From: Ligustrum vulgare
Lineage: Eukaryota; Streptophyta; Magnoliopsida; Lamiales; Oleaceae
Direction: 5' to 3'
Assembly (NCBI GenBank): GCA_963555705.1
Contig: OY743176.1
Coordinates: 61,454,040-61,518,039 of the forward strand
Length of the DNA: 64,000 nucleotides
A model generated the notes under the pieces. It was not told the DNA's origin. It saw only the letters and a program-made list of their open reading frames with translations, and searched no databases. A program made the position numbers and the translations under genes. Below, one piece after another: positions 1-11,397 of this stretch; within the stretch, counting starts at the first letter, position 1, and the number at the start of each line of letters is the position of its first letter.

Positions 1-156
1 AAGACCATTCTAAGAATGCTGAAAGAAATCCCTCAAAGAATATTAATGCTCTATGCTGGATACTCTATTGTTTTTTCATGGTGGAAAATGGCAATGGAAA
101 AAGACCATTTTCACGTGGTTTCGTATTGAACATGATGTCTTGTAATAAGAACATTA

Positions 157-195
<39 letters not shown>

Positions 196-446
196 ACAAC
201 TTTATCTTCTCAATTTCATTTCATTTCTTTACTATTTGCTTCATTTTTCTGTTGAAGATTTTTGTCTAAAAATCAAATATTAACACTTGAGCGTTAATTT
301 GACAGATTTATCAAATATTATAATGATAAGGAATTGTCATTTCATGATGTCAATTTGGTCATCTAAAGCTATTGTGTGAAATATTGTTAATTTCTTTGAT
401 GAGTAAATGCATTTATATGATTTATCTTACGAATTCTTTGTTAGAA
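1..446. other. AT-rich spacer with TA microsatellite and one arm of a dispersed inverted repeat
   Basis: No gene seen. A (TA)n run lies at about 159-192. Bases about 75-160 recur, reverse-complemented, at about 10229-10303, outside the outermost insertions in this part of the window. The rest is AT-rich without recognisable structure. Confidence 0.6.
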
Positions 447-451
447 TTTTC

Positions 452-1072
452 TGTTGGGAATTTGGACACGTCGATTCCCACTTTCTTCTTCCTATAGGAT
501 CTTTCGATGTTCAAAATAAAATAAGCAAACAAGAAAATAAATACGAACACAGAAATTTACGTGGTTCAGCAAAATGCCTACGTCCACGGACCCTCGCCAA
601 AGCTTTTCACTATATATTAAATTGTTACAAATATATAGACTTTCACTCACCAACCCAATCCTACAGACCACAGAGAAAATACAACAAACGAGCTTTACCA
701 CATATAATTTCTACCAATTGATTTACACTACAAAGAGTTACAAGAAACTTCACAATATGCTAGGCTCACAATTTTCTCTCTTTGATCACCGACTCACAAT
801 ATTTGGCACTCTCCAATTGTGCTTGTGGTGCTCTTCTCTTCAACAATAAGATCTCTATTTATAGGTAAAGATTAGGGACGGATTGGGAATAACAAATTCT
901 TTCACCAACCAATCTTACCAACTTATCTCACATAACTCTTCACCAACCATTCTTACCTAATTAATTAGTCTTCATGTTGAATTGTTGGTTCAATACTTAA
1001 CAAGTTCTTCACCAACCATTCTTACCTAATTAATTAGTCTTCATTGTTAAATTTTGGGTCAAATACCCAACA
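452..1072 (-). mobile_element. Solo LTR of a Ty1/copia-type element
   Basis: The 621-bp unit begins TGTTGGGAATTTGG and ends CAAATACCCAACA, so it has TG...CA ends with short inverted termini. A perfect 5-bp TSD, TTTTC, lies at 447-451 and 1073-1077. On the minus strand a TATA box (CCTATAAATAGAG) lies near 853-865. The segment near 555-590 (CCTACGTCCACGG and TTTACGTGGTTC) resembles the R-U5 part of many plant copia LTRs, hence the minus orientation. About 45 bases (CTTCACCAACCATTC...) are duplicated at 937-985 and 1006-1045. No internal region or second LTR follows, so this is a recombination-derived solo LTR. Confidence 0.85.
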
Positions 1073-1252
1073 TTTTCTTGGGCGAGTTGGTAAACCATGT
1101 TATAAAAGATATTTTACAAGAGTTCAAAACAAAGATGCATTCTCGCCATTCTCTAATACTGATCTCAGTGCATTGTATATTTGTACTAAAAAAAAAAAAA
1201 AGAAGGTATTTAGATAGAAGTTATTTATATTGGCAAGATGTATAGTAGTGAT

Positions 1253-2319
1253 TAGGGGTATAAACGGTTTGATTTGGGCGGTTTTTGATAATTTTTCAAA
1301 ATAAACCGTTCGTTTTGAGATTTTTCCAATCCAAACCAAACCATTTCATTTCCTAAACCAAACCAAACCAAACCATTTTTTGCGGTTTGGTGCGGTTTTA
1401 AACCGCGGTTTGCAAACGAAACTAAACTAATATATGTAAATCGAGTTAAAATAACTATTGAAATAGAATTTTGAATTAAGACATCAAAATTAATTGCAAA
1501 TAACCCAACGACATTACAGATAGATGTTATAAGACTAACAAAATTAAAATATATGAGTAAACAACTTCTAAAATAGATACAAAGGCACGATCACAAACAA
1601 ATTATCACAATAATATCAAAAAAAACCTAATAGATAACACAATCCATTCTCAAGTTAGATTTTCCTATTATTTCACAACAAAACAACTTAAACTCAAATA
1701 TACTGTATTCTAAGCAAAACTACTGAACTACATGATGAAAGAATGATGCTTTAGGAATTTAGAGTTTAATGAATTACGGCTGATGATAAAATATCTCAAG
1801 TACAACTAATTTTGTTTAGATAACCATAAATACTCAAGTCAAGACTTGCTAAATTAACAGAAGACAAATATTATAATCAAGAAAAAAAATAAATAATGAG
1901 CAAGTTTATGCATACTCAAAAAAAAAAAAAAAAAATTATATGATAAAAAACAAATAAAGTAAGAAAGTCACCGGTAATACTTAGTTGTTAGCACTAGCAA
2001 AATGTCTTTCTTAACAATAAAGGAAAATCAAGGTACCCCTTCATATAAATTGAAAATAAAAGTATAAAATTGAAAATAAAAGCAATAAATTTTTTTTGTA
2101 TTTTTGTAATTAAAAAATTAAATTTTAATTGTAATTTTTTAGCGGGTTGGCGGTTTGAAACGGGTTTTGAAAAATGAAACCTAAACCAAACCATTTGAAA
2201 GCGGTTCGGTTTGGGTCAAAACCGAAACGTTGACGGGTCCGCGTGGATCCGAACCAACGGTTTCGAAATTACGGTTTGATATCGGTTTGACGATTTGACG
2301 ATTTCGTTGTACAGCCCTA
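1253..2319. mobile_element. Non-autonomous hAT-type DNA transposon, 1067 bp
   Basis: The left end is TAGGGGTATAAACGG and the right end read inward is TAGGGCTGTACAACG, imperfect terminal inverted repeats of the hAT style. The flanks are GTAGTGAT (1245-1252) and GCAGTGAT (2320-2327), an 8-bp TSD with one mismatch, as expected for hAT. Subterminal regions (1260-1430 and 2140-2310) are packed with short CGGTTTG / CAAACCG motifs in both orientations, probably transposase-binding repeats. The centre is AT-rich and has no transposase reading frame. Confidence 0.75.
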
Positions 2320-2327
2320 GCAGTGAT

Positions 2328-3267
2328 GGTATACGTAAAGAAAAATGTATGTATAAAAGATTTTTTTTTTTAAAAGTCAGTAATCGAAGGGACCCCAACA
2401 GTATAAAAGATAGTGTTGTGACCGTACGATAACTTTTTAAAAAAATGAATGTTTAGTCACTTTTGGGCTTTGCAAGCCACGAGCGTACGATCAACTTTGT
2501 GAAAAAAATTATTGTTTAGTCACTTATGGGCTATGTGAGCCACGAGCTGCTTATGGTTCGTTGAGCCCCATGAGATGAGCCGCTCGTCCAATTAACGAAA
2601 CGTGCATCGCTCGACTCATTTTGAGATCTCGTTGATTTAGCTCGTGCTAGGCGTGCCCAAGCAGCTCAAGAGATCCACCTTTCACAAACCGAGCCGATTT
2701 CATTGCCAACTCTGGCTTCGCATAATAATTTTGTGAGACCTCTAGCTTCGTATAATAATTTTGACAGATTGGATCCCAGGATATTCTTTTAGAGTATAGG
2801 TATTAAGACGATATTTAGTTATGATTCTTGGGGAGTATAAACATGTGTTAATTAAATATGATTGTAGTTGATCCAAATTGATCACCTGCTTGTGACGGGC
2901 AGGTGATCAACCTTGTGTAGTTGATATAATAATTTTCTAGAATTGAAACTTATAAAGTTACGTTATTCAGGAGGAAAAACACAATATTTTTTAAATACTA
3001 TACATACATACATACATACATATATATATTGAGATCTTGTAACGAAATAATTTTTTTATGGAATAATAATATGTAAAAATAAATAAATATTCTTCCAAGC
3101 ATTGATTTTAGTTTAAATCTTCCAAGCGTACATAAAATATTCTTCTAGTAAAGTGATATTTTTTTTTTTTTTTTCACGTTACTTTAGTAGTTATACGATT
3201 ATCTTTACTTTTTTCTTACAAAAACATCTCATTTTGGGGGGTTGGGGAATGGGGAATATGGGTAGGA
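2328..3267. other. Spacer with a 67-bp tandem duplication and a perfect hairpin
   Basis: No gene. Two adjacent diverged copies of a roughly 67-bp unit (CGTACGAT...TTTAGTCACTT...GCCACGAG) lie at about 2425-2485 and 2486-2553. A 12-bp perfect stem with a 9-base loop (TTGATCACCTGC / GCAGGTGATCAA) lies at 2878-2910. A (CATA)n run lies at about 3000-3024. Confidence 0.6.
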
Positions 3268-3433
3268 TTTAGAAAAGACAAAATATATTACCACCACAAA
3301 ATTTACTCAATACACCACGTTGTATTATCACCACTATTAAAACATAATTTTTATAAATACACCACAATACTTATACAAATATACCCATATCTAATTATAT
3401 AAAATAAACAATGATAAATATTTGTGCACTACA

Positions 3434-3737
3434 ACCCAAAATCTTGATATTTCTAAAAATTCCATACCCTGGCCACTCTCCAAGTTTCTGAGGAACTGTT
3501 GATAGTAGCTAAGGCTTATTCTAGTCGGATATGATTTTTCCAGCGAGGTCCCAATGTGAATCTTCAAGGAATTTGACAATTTGGAGCAACTTGATCTCTC
3601 AGCAAACAAATTTAATTGTTCAATCCCATCAGATATAGGAGAAATAAAGCCACTTTCAGGGAATTTGACTGTCATTCAATAATTTGAGTTCGAAAATTCC
3701 AAAAACATTAGGTGATCTGCCACTTACTGTTAGTTTT
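3434..3737 (+). pseudogene. Decayed LRR receptor-type gene fragment, 5' part
   Basis: Plus-strand translation gives plant-type LRR sequence. One stretch reads LEQLDLSANKF then SIPSDIGEIK, the LxxLxLSxNxFxGxIPxxIG repeat of LRR receptor kinases and receptor-like proteins. An earlier piece reads QNLDISKNS (about 3437-3465). After a frame change comes NNLSSKIPKTLGDLP. Stop codons (around 3498-3508) and frameshifts show it is dead. There is no start codon, signal peptide or kinase part. It lies inside a MULE-type element and is cut at 3737 by the copia insertion; the reading resumes at 9583. Confidence 0.7.
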
Positions 3738-4395
3738 TGTTAGTGATATTGCAATAAAAATACAATAATATTACAATACTAATAATGGATATAATAACCG
3801 TAACCAATTAGGCTGAGGCGCGTATATCTCGCTCTCTTTAAGGAGATTCAAGCCCTCTGCGGTGTTGGAAAAACATCAATCACCGGTGCAACAGAAATCT
3901 CTGACTTGTCCCCTCCAGGATACAACAGCCCAACTTAAATGTTGTGTGGTTAAGCACTAAAGAATTAACCCAAAGCTCTCTCTTACAAGAACACCCTTCT
4001 ATTGGCCAAATTAAACATATATATATATATATATATATAATATGTAGAGAAATCAATTTTGTTTTTGAAATGCAACGAGTGTCTGTGTATCTCTATTGCC
4101 TAGTGCATGAATTTATAGGAACATTTTAATCATTATTATGTGAATGGACCAATCATGAGACAACAAGTCTAGCAAAATATGTTTGAAAATAATTGGTTGT
4201 AAAATTGGTCCAACTATAATCCTCCAAATAAATGGATATGTGTGCACTAATATTTTGAAGAATTCATGTAGCCAATAATTGATCAACAACATATAAGCAT
4301 GTAGGTTTAATTATGCTCCATGTAAGTTTAATTATGCTTAATTATGCTCCATGTAGGTTTAAGTAATTGTCACTATTTTAATAAATGTTACAACA
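3738..4395 (-). repeat. Copia-1 3' LTR
   Basis: 658 bp, TG...CA ends. It contains a TA microsatellite (about 4016-4039) about 10 bp longer than in the other LTR, and lacks 11 bp present there (near 9135). On the minus strand a TATAAATTC motif near 4110-4120 is the likely promoter TATA box. Confidence 0.92.
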
Positions 4396-4396
4396 A

Positions 4397-4406
4397 TCCC
4401 CCACTC
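4397..4406 (-). other. Polypurine tract of Copia-1
   Basis: Read on the minus strand this is GAGTGGGGGA, directly upstream of the 3' LTR, where plus-strand DNA synthesis would be primed. Confidence 0.8.
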
Positions 4407-4953
4407 ATTTATTAAAATAATATATACACTTTGGCCAATAGACAAATTATTATGCATCATGATAGGTGTGACTCTGCATTGAACCTTCACTAGTGAAACA
4501 GTAATCTTTATTCCACAGTTAGTAGTAGTCTCAGACTTGAACTATAACTGGTTAAGGGAAATAAAGAATTGCTGCTCACACATAATAATTAAGATGTTAA
4601 TTTGAGCTTTAATAGCCAGCACTTACGGCCCTGTGCTGATCCCGGTATTCATGAGTGTATTTCAAGAATATGCCCAATATTCTCATAGAGAGCGGCCCCA
4701 CTCTCGCACTCATATAGGTAAAATTTGTCAAGAGTGCACCTGTAACTGTAACACCCCACTCATAAGAGATACAAATTTTATTAAGAGTTTTCCAATAAAA
4801 CTCAACCCTCCATCGTTACAGAATAATGCACATACACCATAGGGATGGACAAAATGAATTTGTGCATTCTACCAGCCATCATATAATTCGTTCTTCCCAT
4901 TGAACCTGGATACAGGATCTCTGGTCACCAGGTTGGGTATCCTTATACATGGC

Positions 4954-7900
4954 TCATGATAATATAGGCATTAGCCCCATCCCCCTCGATGCATTCCAGA
5001 CCCTTTCTCTTGCCAAGGCCTTGGTTAATGGATCTGGAAGATTATCACATGATTTAATGTAATTCACATTAATTATCCCATTACTCAAATAGGATCTCAC
5101 AGTACTGTGTTTTCTTCTTATAGGTCTGGATTTACCGTTATAATAACGGTTATTTACTCTACCAATGGCAGCAGTGCTGTCACAATAAACCAAAATAGGA
5201 GGTATTGATTTTTCCCACATTGGAATTTCCTGTAATAAATCTCTTAACCAATTTGCTTCCTCACTAGCTGATGCTAAAGCAATTAGTTCAGCCTCCATAG
5301 TAGAGTTAGCAATAATGGTTTGTTTTTTAGATTTCCAACAAATAGCAGCACTTCCCAATTTGAAAATATATCCACTGGTAGATAAAGAATCTCCTGATAG
5401 AGTATTCCAATCTGCATCACAAAATCCTTCAACAACAGCAGGATATTTTTGATAAAGTAAGCCATAATTTTTGGTACCAAATAAATATCTCATTACTCGA
5501 TTTATAGCATGCCAATGTTCTTTACCTGGCTTACTCGTATACCTGCTAAGTACCCCCACTGCAAATGCAATGTCTGGTCTCGTGCAATCAGTTGCATATC
5601 GCAAGCTTCCAATTATGCTAGCATATTCCTTTTGATTTATCACTTCATCTTCCCTCTCAACCGGGAATAAGTGTATACTTGAATCAAAAGGAGTAGCAAC
5701 ATACTTGCAATCAAAATAATTGTATTTTTTCAAGATTTTCTCAACATATTGTGATTGATCAAGAAAAATACCATCACTTGTTTTAGTAATTCACATTCCC
5801 AAAATAAATTTAGCCTCACCAAGATCTTTCATGTCAAAATGTTTTTTGAGCATATTTTTGGCCTCATTTATAACATGAATATTAGAGCCAAAAATCAACA
5901 TATCATCAATATATAGGCTAATAATAACATGCGAATTTTCCCAAGATTTATAAAATATGCATTTATCACTCTCATTTACTTTATACCCATTTTTAATCAT
6001 GCAAGAATCAAATTTATCATGCCACTGTTTAGGAGCCTGCTTTAAGCCATAAAGGGATTTAGTCAACTTACACACTTTGCCTTCTTCACCTGGTTGTGAA
6101 AAACCTTCGGGTTGGTCCATATATATTTCTTCATCAAGATCACCATTTAAAAAAGCAGTTTTAACATCCATTTGATGAATAATCAAATTATGAATAGCAG
6201 ATATTGCAATTAGCAATCTTATGGATGTTATCCTCGTAACCGGAGAAAAGGTATCAAAAAAGTCTAAATCAATTTGTTGTTTGAAACCTTTTGCGACAAG
6301 CCTTGCTTTGTACTTGTCTATACTACCATCCGGTTTTAATTTCTTCCTAAGGATCCATTTACACCCAATAGTTTTACAACCTGGTGGTAAATCAACCAAT
6401 TTCCAAGTTTTATTTGAAATTAGTGATTCCATTTCATCATGTACAGCTTCTTTCCAGAAAACAGCATCTGGTGATGAAAAGGCTTCTTGCAAAGAAAGTG
6501 GTGTTTCTTCGATGTTATAAACCACGTAGTCAGGACCAAAATCTTTTTCAATTCTAGCTCTTTTACTCCTTCTAATTTCAGAATTTTCTTCATTTTGCAA
6601 ACTTTGAGTAGAAGAGTTAGATTCTAAAAAATGTTTTTCAATTTGTTGGCCCCCACTATTTTTCGATTTAAAAAGAGATTTTTTTTCATGAAAAATAGCA
6701 TCACCAGACTCGAAAATAATTTTATTTTCAATATCAAAAAATCTATATGCTGTACTATTTTCTGCATAACCAATAAAGGCACAAGTGTTAGCTTTAATTC
6801 CCAATTTAGGTATTTTAGGATCTGTTAACCTCACAAAGGCTAAGCATCCCCATACTCTAAGATATCCCAAATTTGGCTTATGCCCCTTCCACACCTCAAA
6901 AGGTGTAATTTTAGTCTTTTTATGTGGCACTCTATTTAACACATGACAAGCAGTTAAAACCGCTTCACCCCAAAAACTTGAGGGTGCACCAGAATCTAAT
7001 AGCATAGCATTTGTAAGATCAATCAACGTTCTATTTTTCCTCTCTGCTACACCATTAGAAGCAGGTGAATATGGTGGAGTAGTTTCATGGATTATTCCCA
7101 ATGATTCAACATATGAATTAAATCCAAATGATTCATATTCTCGACCTCTATCACTTCGAATACGTTTAATTTTTCTACCGAATTGATTTTCAACTTCTAG
7201 GAGGAATTTTTTAAAATAGTCAAAAGCATCACTTTTATTTTTTAATAAATAAACATAAGTATATTTTGAACAATCATCAATAAAAGTGATAAAATATCTA
7301 TTTCCTCCACGAGTTAAAATTCCTTCAAATTCACATAAATCAGTATGAATTAATTCTAACAATTCGGTATTTCTTTCAACACTTTTATGAGGTCGTTTTG
7401 TAATTTTCACTTGACTGCAAGTCTCACATTTTTCTAAATCTTTTTTCACATTGGGAATTAATCCTGAACTACTCATGATTCCCACATATTTTTTATTTAT
7501 ATGACATAAACGAGCATGCCAAAAATTCAGTGAAGAGAGCATATAAACAAAAGTAGAAGCATCTTTATTAGCACTTACAATGTTTAATTTGAACATCCCA
7601 TCACAAGCATATCCTTTGCCAACAAAAGTACCTTTTTTGGTAATCACATACTGATCAGATTCAATTGTTTGTTTGAAGCCAGCCTTATTCAGAAGATAAC
7701 CCGACATCAAATTCTTTCTCATGGAAGGTGTATGTAGTACATCTTTTAATGTCAGGACTCTTCCAGAGGTGAATTTGAGTTCAACATCTCCAGTTCCAAG
7801 AACCTGTATAGTATGAGAATCTCCAAGCATTACAGTCATAGGCTCCTTAAAAGGAGTATAAGTTTTGAACCATTCTTTATCATAGCAAACATGTCTGCTT

Positions 7901-8898
7901 GCTCCAGAATCAACCCACCATCCTTCAGCACTTTGCACCATATAAATTTCAGTAATCATAGCAACAAATGGTTCTTCGGTAACATTAACCTGTGGAACAG
8001 GCTCACGCTTCCGGTATCTGCAATTTTTAGCAAGGTGCCCAAATTTTCCACACACAAAGCAAGTTTTGCTTTGTTTATTTTGTGAAGGATGTGATTGGTT
8101 CTTATTCCACTTGCTTGAAGTTCCCTTGTTTTGTTTATAAGGCATTTTCATATTTTTCTTATTGGGCTTCAAAACATCTTTTTTAGAATTCTGACCAGTA
8201 GGTAAATTTTCAGAAATTAAATTTACCTTCGTGGAATGTCCATTATGCTGTTCAATAAGTGCATCTTGTCCACGTGCTTCTTCTTCCACGCGAATGCGTG
8301 TGATAAGAGTTTCAAGAGACATCTCCTTCTGCTTGTGGCGCATGTTCTTTTGAAATTCCCTCCAAGATGGTGGAAGTTTGTCAATCATGCCAGCAACAAT
8401 AAGATTGTCTCCAATTTTAATACCTTCAGATAAGAGCTCGGCAACTATCATTTGAAAATCTTGTGCTTGTTCCACCACAGATTTTCCATCTTCCATTTGA
8501 TATCGGAAAAATCGACTTGCTGCATATTTTTTCGCTCCCGCCTCTTCAGTATCATATTTGCTCTGCAAAGCTTTCCAAATTTTCTTGGCAGACGAGAAAG
8601 TAGTATCATAGTAATCATAAAAATGATCAGCAAGACAATTTAAAAGATAATTCCGACAGTTATACTCATCTTTTTTGTATTTCTCCACTTTTTCATCATG
8701 CTCAAGATATTCATCATCGTCCATGCTATCAGTTTTGATTTTTCTTGGATCCTTCTCCGTGAGGACATAAGCAACTTTGAGCAGGTTGAGGTAAAAGAGG
8801 ACTTTGCCTTTCCAGCGCTTAAAGTTCACGCCTTTGAAGCGAAAAGGCTTGTTGAGATCTCCTACACTTTCATTGGTCTTTTCCACGGTTTGATCCAT
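4954..8898 (-). pseudogene. Copia-1 gag-pol polyprotein, one in-frame TGA
   Basis: Start is taken at the ATG at 8898 (MDQTVEK...), because the frame open further upstream lies in the LTR. Domains in order: gag; CCHC zinc knuckle [14 protein letters not shown] (about 8018-8060); aspartic protease [12 protein letters not shown] (about 7886-7920); integrase HHCC finger (about 7400-7530) and DDE core, with the second Asp in [10 protein letters not shown] (about 7130-7160); reverse transcriptase with YIDDMLIFG (about 5886-5915); RNase H with ADWNTLSGDS and NSTMEAELIALAS (about 5240-5425). The single interruption is TGA at 5791-5793, between reverse transcriptase and RNase H. The frame on both sides is the same, so one base change explains it. 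Full-length gag-pol otherwise; an autonomous element until recently. Confidence 0.9.
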
Positions 8899-8918
8899 CG
8901 ATTGATTCTCCTTAAAAT

Positions 8919-9577
8919 TGTTAGTGATATTGCAATAAAAATACAATAATATTACAATACTAATAATGGATATAATAACCGTAACCAATTAGGCTGAGGC
9001 GCGGATATCTCGCTCTCTTTAAGGAGATTCAAGCCCTCTACGGTGTTGGAAAAACATCAATCACCGGTGCAACAGAAATCTCTGACTTGTCCCCTCCAGG
9101 ATACAACAACCCAACTTAAATGTTGTGTGGTTAAATCCTTATTTTGCACTAAAGAATTAACCCAAAGCTCTCTCTTACAAGAACACCCTTCTATTGGCCA
9201 AATTAAACATATATATATATAATATGTAGAGAAATCAATTTTGTTTTTGAAATGCAACGAGTGTCTGTGTATCTCTATTGCCTAGTGCATGAATTTATAG
9301 GAACATTTTAATCATTATTATGTGAATGGACCAATCATGAGACAACAAGTCTAGCAAAATATGTTTGAAAATAATTGGTTGTAAAATTGGTCCAACTATA
9401 ATCCTCCAAATAAATGGATACGTGTGCACTAATATTTTGAAGAATTCATGTAGCCAATAATTGATCAACAACATATAAGCATGTAGGTTTAATTATGCTC
9501 CATGTAGGTTTAATTATGCTTAATTATGCTCCATGTAGGTTTAAGTAATTGTCACTATTTTAATAAATGTTCCAACA
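8919..9577 (-). repeat. Copia-1 5' LTR
   Basis: 659 bp, same ends as the 3' LTR. The next 20 bases in element orientation (8899-8918) lead straight into the gag ATG and contain no recognisable TGGTATCAGAGC-type primer-binding site. Confidence 0.92.
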
Positions 9578-9582
9578 GTTTT

Positions 9583-9650
9583 GATCTGTTTTGATCTTAG
9601 GAGTTTAATTTAACTGCTGAAATTCCGCAAACATGGTTGTTCGCGAATCA
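9583..9650 (+). pseudogene. Decayed LRR gene fragment, 3' part
   Basis: Continues the LRR reading cut at 3737. Across the joined target site the plus strand reads PLTVSFDLF, then a stop, and shortly after TAEIPQTW, which again resembles an LRR repeat. It fades out by about 9650, before the right MULE terminus. Confidence 0.45.
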
Positions 9651-9932
9651 TGTCCTACAACAGTGATGTCGTGTGGATTTCCATTACAAAATGATGGTAT
9701 GAGGTATCCATGAGATTGAGGATTCCAATGTGTGTAGTTGTATTAGGAGATGAAGGATTCTGATGGGTGTAGTACTGGTGAGGGAGATTTGTGGTGTATA
9801 TAAAAATTTGAGAGAATTAAAAGGTTATCTATGTAATTTTATTTATGTTTCATTTTTATAATTAAAAAAATATTTAAAATTGTGGTGTAAAAAATAAAAT
9901 TTGCGGTGACAGTATAGTAACCCTTTAGAGAA

Positions 9933-10693
9933 GGTCAAATTTTGAAAGACACAACAATAATAACAATAACAACAACAACAAAAAAGACCACAATAACTAC
10001 TAAAATTAATTTATAAAAGTGGAGATGGTAGTCAAGAGAAGATATAGAAAAACATAAAGTCATACATATGTTTGAATTCATATACACTAGGAAATTTTCC
10101 GGAAAATTATAATTCTACTTTCCATTGTAATACTGGAAAATAATTGTATATGCTTCTTGGATATTTCCTGAACAATAATTGTAACATTCCACTGAAACTC
10201 AGATTATTTGTGGAAGACAATAATATTCTTATTACAAGACATCATGTTGGAGTCGAAACCACGTGGAAATGATCTTTTTCCATTGCCATTTTCCACCATG
10301 AAATGAACCACACACAATTAAAGTTTCCAGTCAAACCAGCATAGAGCAGTATTTGTCACCTTACGGTAGAATTAATTCACCAAGTTTTATTAATTCCTTT
10401 GTCAGTCCTGTCCACCACTATTCCAAATATCTGTTACAATCACTTTATAAATTATAATAAGAATCCATATTTACTTTCAAACTTTGATAATATATCCCCT
10501 GTTTGGTAAAATTATAAATAATTTATAAATGAATATTAAATTTCGTTTTCAATCAAATATTATGATAAATATCTACAAATATTATCTACTTATTCATCAC
10601 TTTTATCTATTTATTTATACACAGGATGTTTATAAATTCTTCCCAAAAAGAGGCTTACATTAGATTAATTAATTCAGATGTTTTTATTAGTTA
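9933..10693. other. AT-rich spacer with inverted-repeat arm
   Basis: No gene. CAA/AAT microsatellite at about 9955-9980. Bases 10229-10303 are the reverse complement of about 75-160. A segment starting CCCTGTTTGGTAAAATT (10497) resembles the start of common plant MITEs, but no TSD was found. Confidence 0.5.
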
Positions 10694-10698
10694 AATGT

Positions 10699-11376
10699 TG
10701 TTGACGCCCAAAAAATACCCAAAATGCAAGAGGCCTCTTAAGCCTTGGCCCAAACCAAAAGAGACCCAACGTTAAGGCCTCATTATAGGCAAGAAATTTG
10801 ACGACTGGGCGATTGTGTGGCAGTTAGGATATTTGGGCGACTGGACGAACGATGGAGCAGTTGGGCGACTAAGCAAGTAGAAGCGGTCTTGACACTTGTC
10901 TTATGATCACATAACCCGTTGCTGACGAATGTGGCAGTTGAAATGACAAATTATGGAAGTTACTTAGAGCAACGTGGCAAGCGGATGTTACAAGATCGTG
11001 GACGACCGTTATGCAACGTGGAGGAAGCAAATTAATCCATACAAGTTACAAATCAAGGTGGCAAACCAAATATTCAAATATTGGCAGCGGTTGAAGGAAG
11101 TTCGTGCATTTGTATATATTGTAAAACTTAGTCATTTAGAGGGACCAATCAATCAAATCTCAATAAGAGAATATGTAATTTTCTTTATCTTTACTTTTAT
11201 TGTCAAACTCCTAGTGTAATTTATCTACTTGCGCCACTTGGAGGTGTTTTGTCTTCACCGTAATCTTAATAAATATAGAACCCCTCGTTGGGACTTTGTC
11301 TCGAGAGTTTTGTTCCTTACACATTCGTTTGATCCCCCTTTGGTAATTGTTAGCGAGGTGACCTCTGCGCGAAACA
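10699..11376 (+). repeat. Gypsy-1 5' LTR
   Basis: 678 bp, begins TGTTGACGCCC and ends GCGCGAAACA. Small open frames in it are not genes. Confidence 0.9.
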
Positions 11377-11397
11377 ATTTGGTACGCCCAGTGGGAC
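11377..11397 (+). other. Gypsy-1 primer-binding site
   Basis: TTTGGTACGCCCAGTGGGAC follows the 5' LTR directly. This is the position and style of a tRNA primer site in plant gypsy elements; the exact tRNA was not worked out. Confidence 0.6.

Larger units (their letters stand above)
3738..9577 (-). mobile_element. Copia-1: nearly intact Ty1/copia retrotransposon
   Basis: LTRs lie at 3738-4395 and 8919-9577, with a perfect TSD GTTTT at 3733-3737 and 9578-9582. Coding is on the minus strand, so 8919-9577 is the 5' LTR. A polypurine tract (GAGTGGGGGA on the minus strand) abuts the 3' LTR at 4397-4406. By eye the LTRs differ at about eight substitutions plus an 11-bp gap and a TA-length change, so the insertion is young. 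The polyprotein has one in-frame stop. Between the end of pol (4954) and the polypurine tract lie about 550 bp of non-coding sequence. Confidence 0.92.
3277..9923. mobile_element. MULE-type element carrying an LRR gene fragment (Pack-MULE-like), split by a copia insertion
   Basis: The left end (3277, GACAAAATATATTACCACC) and the right end read inward from 9923 (GGGTTACTATACTGTCACC) are related and match the termini of the clean MITE at 48990-49468. The flanks are TTTAGAAAA (3268-3276) and TTTAGAGAA (9924-9932), a 9-bp TSD with one mismatch, typical of Mutator-like elements. Without the copia element and one copy of its TSD the unit is about 800 bp. Its centre holds plus-strand plant LRR coding sequence with stops and frameshifts. 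No transposase is present. Capture of host sequence is inferred from the LRR match lying between the termini. Confidence 0.6.

Noticed and set aside
8899..8988. Extended N-terminus of the Copia-1 polyprotein (30 hydrophobic residues)
   Set aside because: These codons lie in the LTR; the ATG at 8898 after the LTR matches where gag should start.
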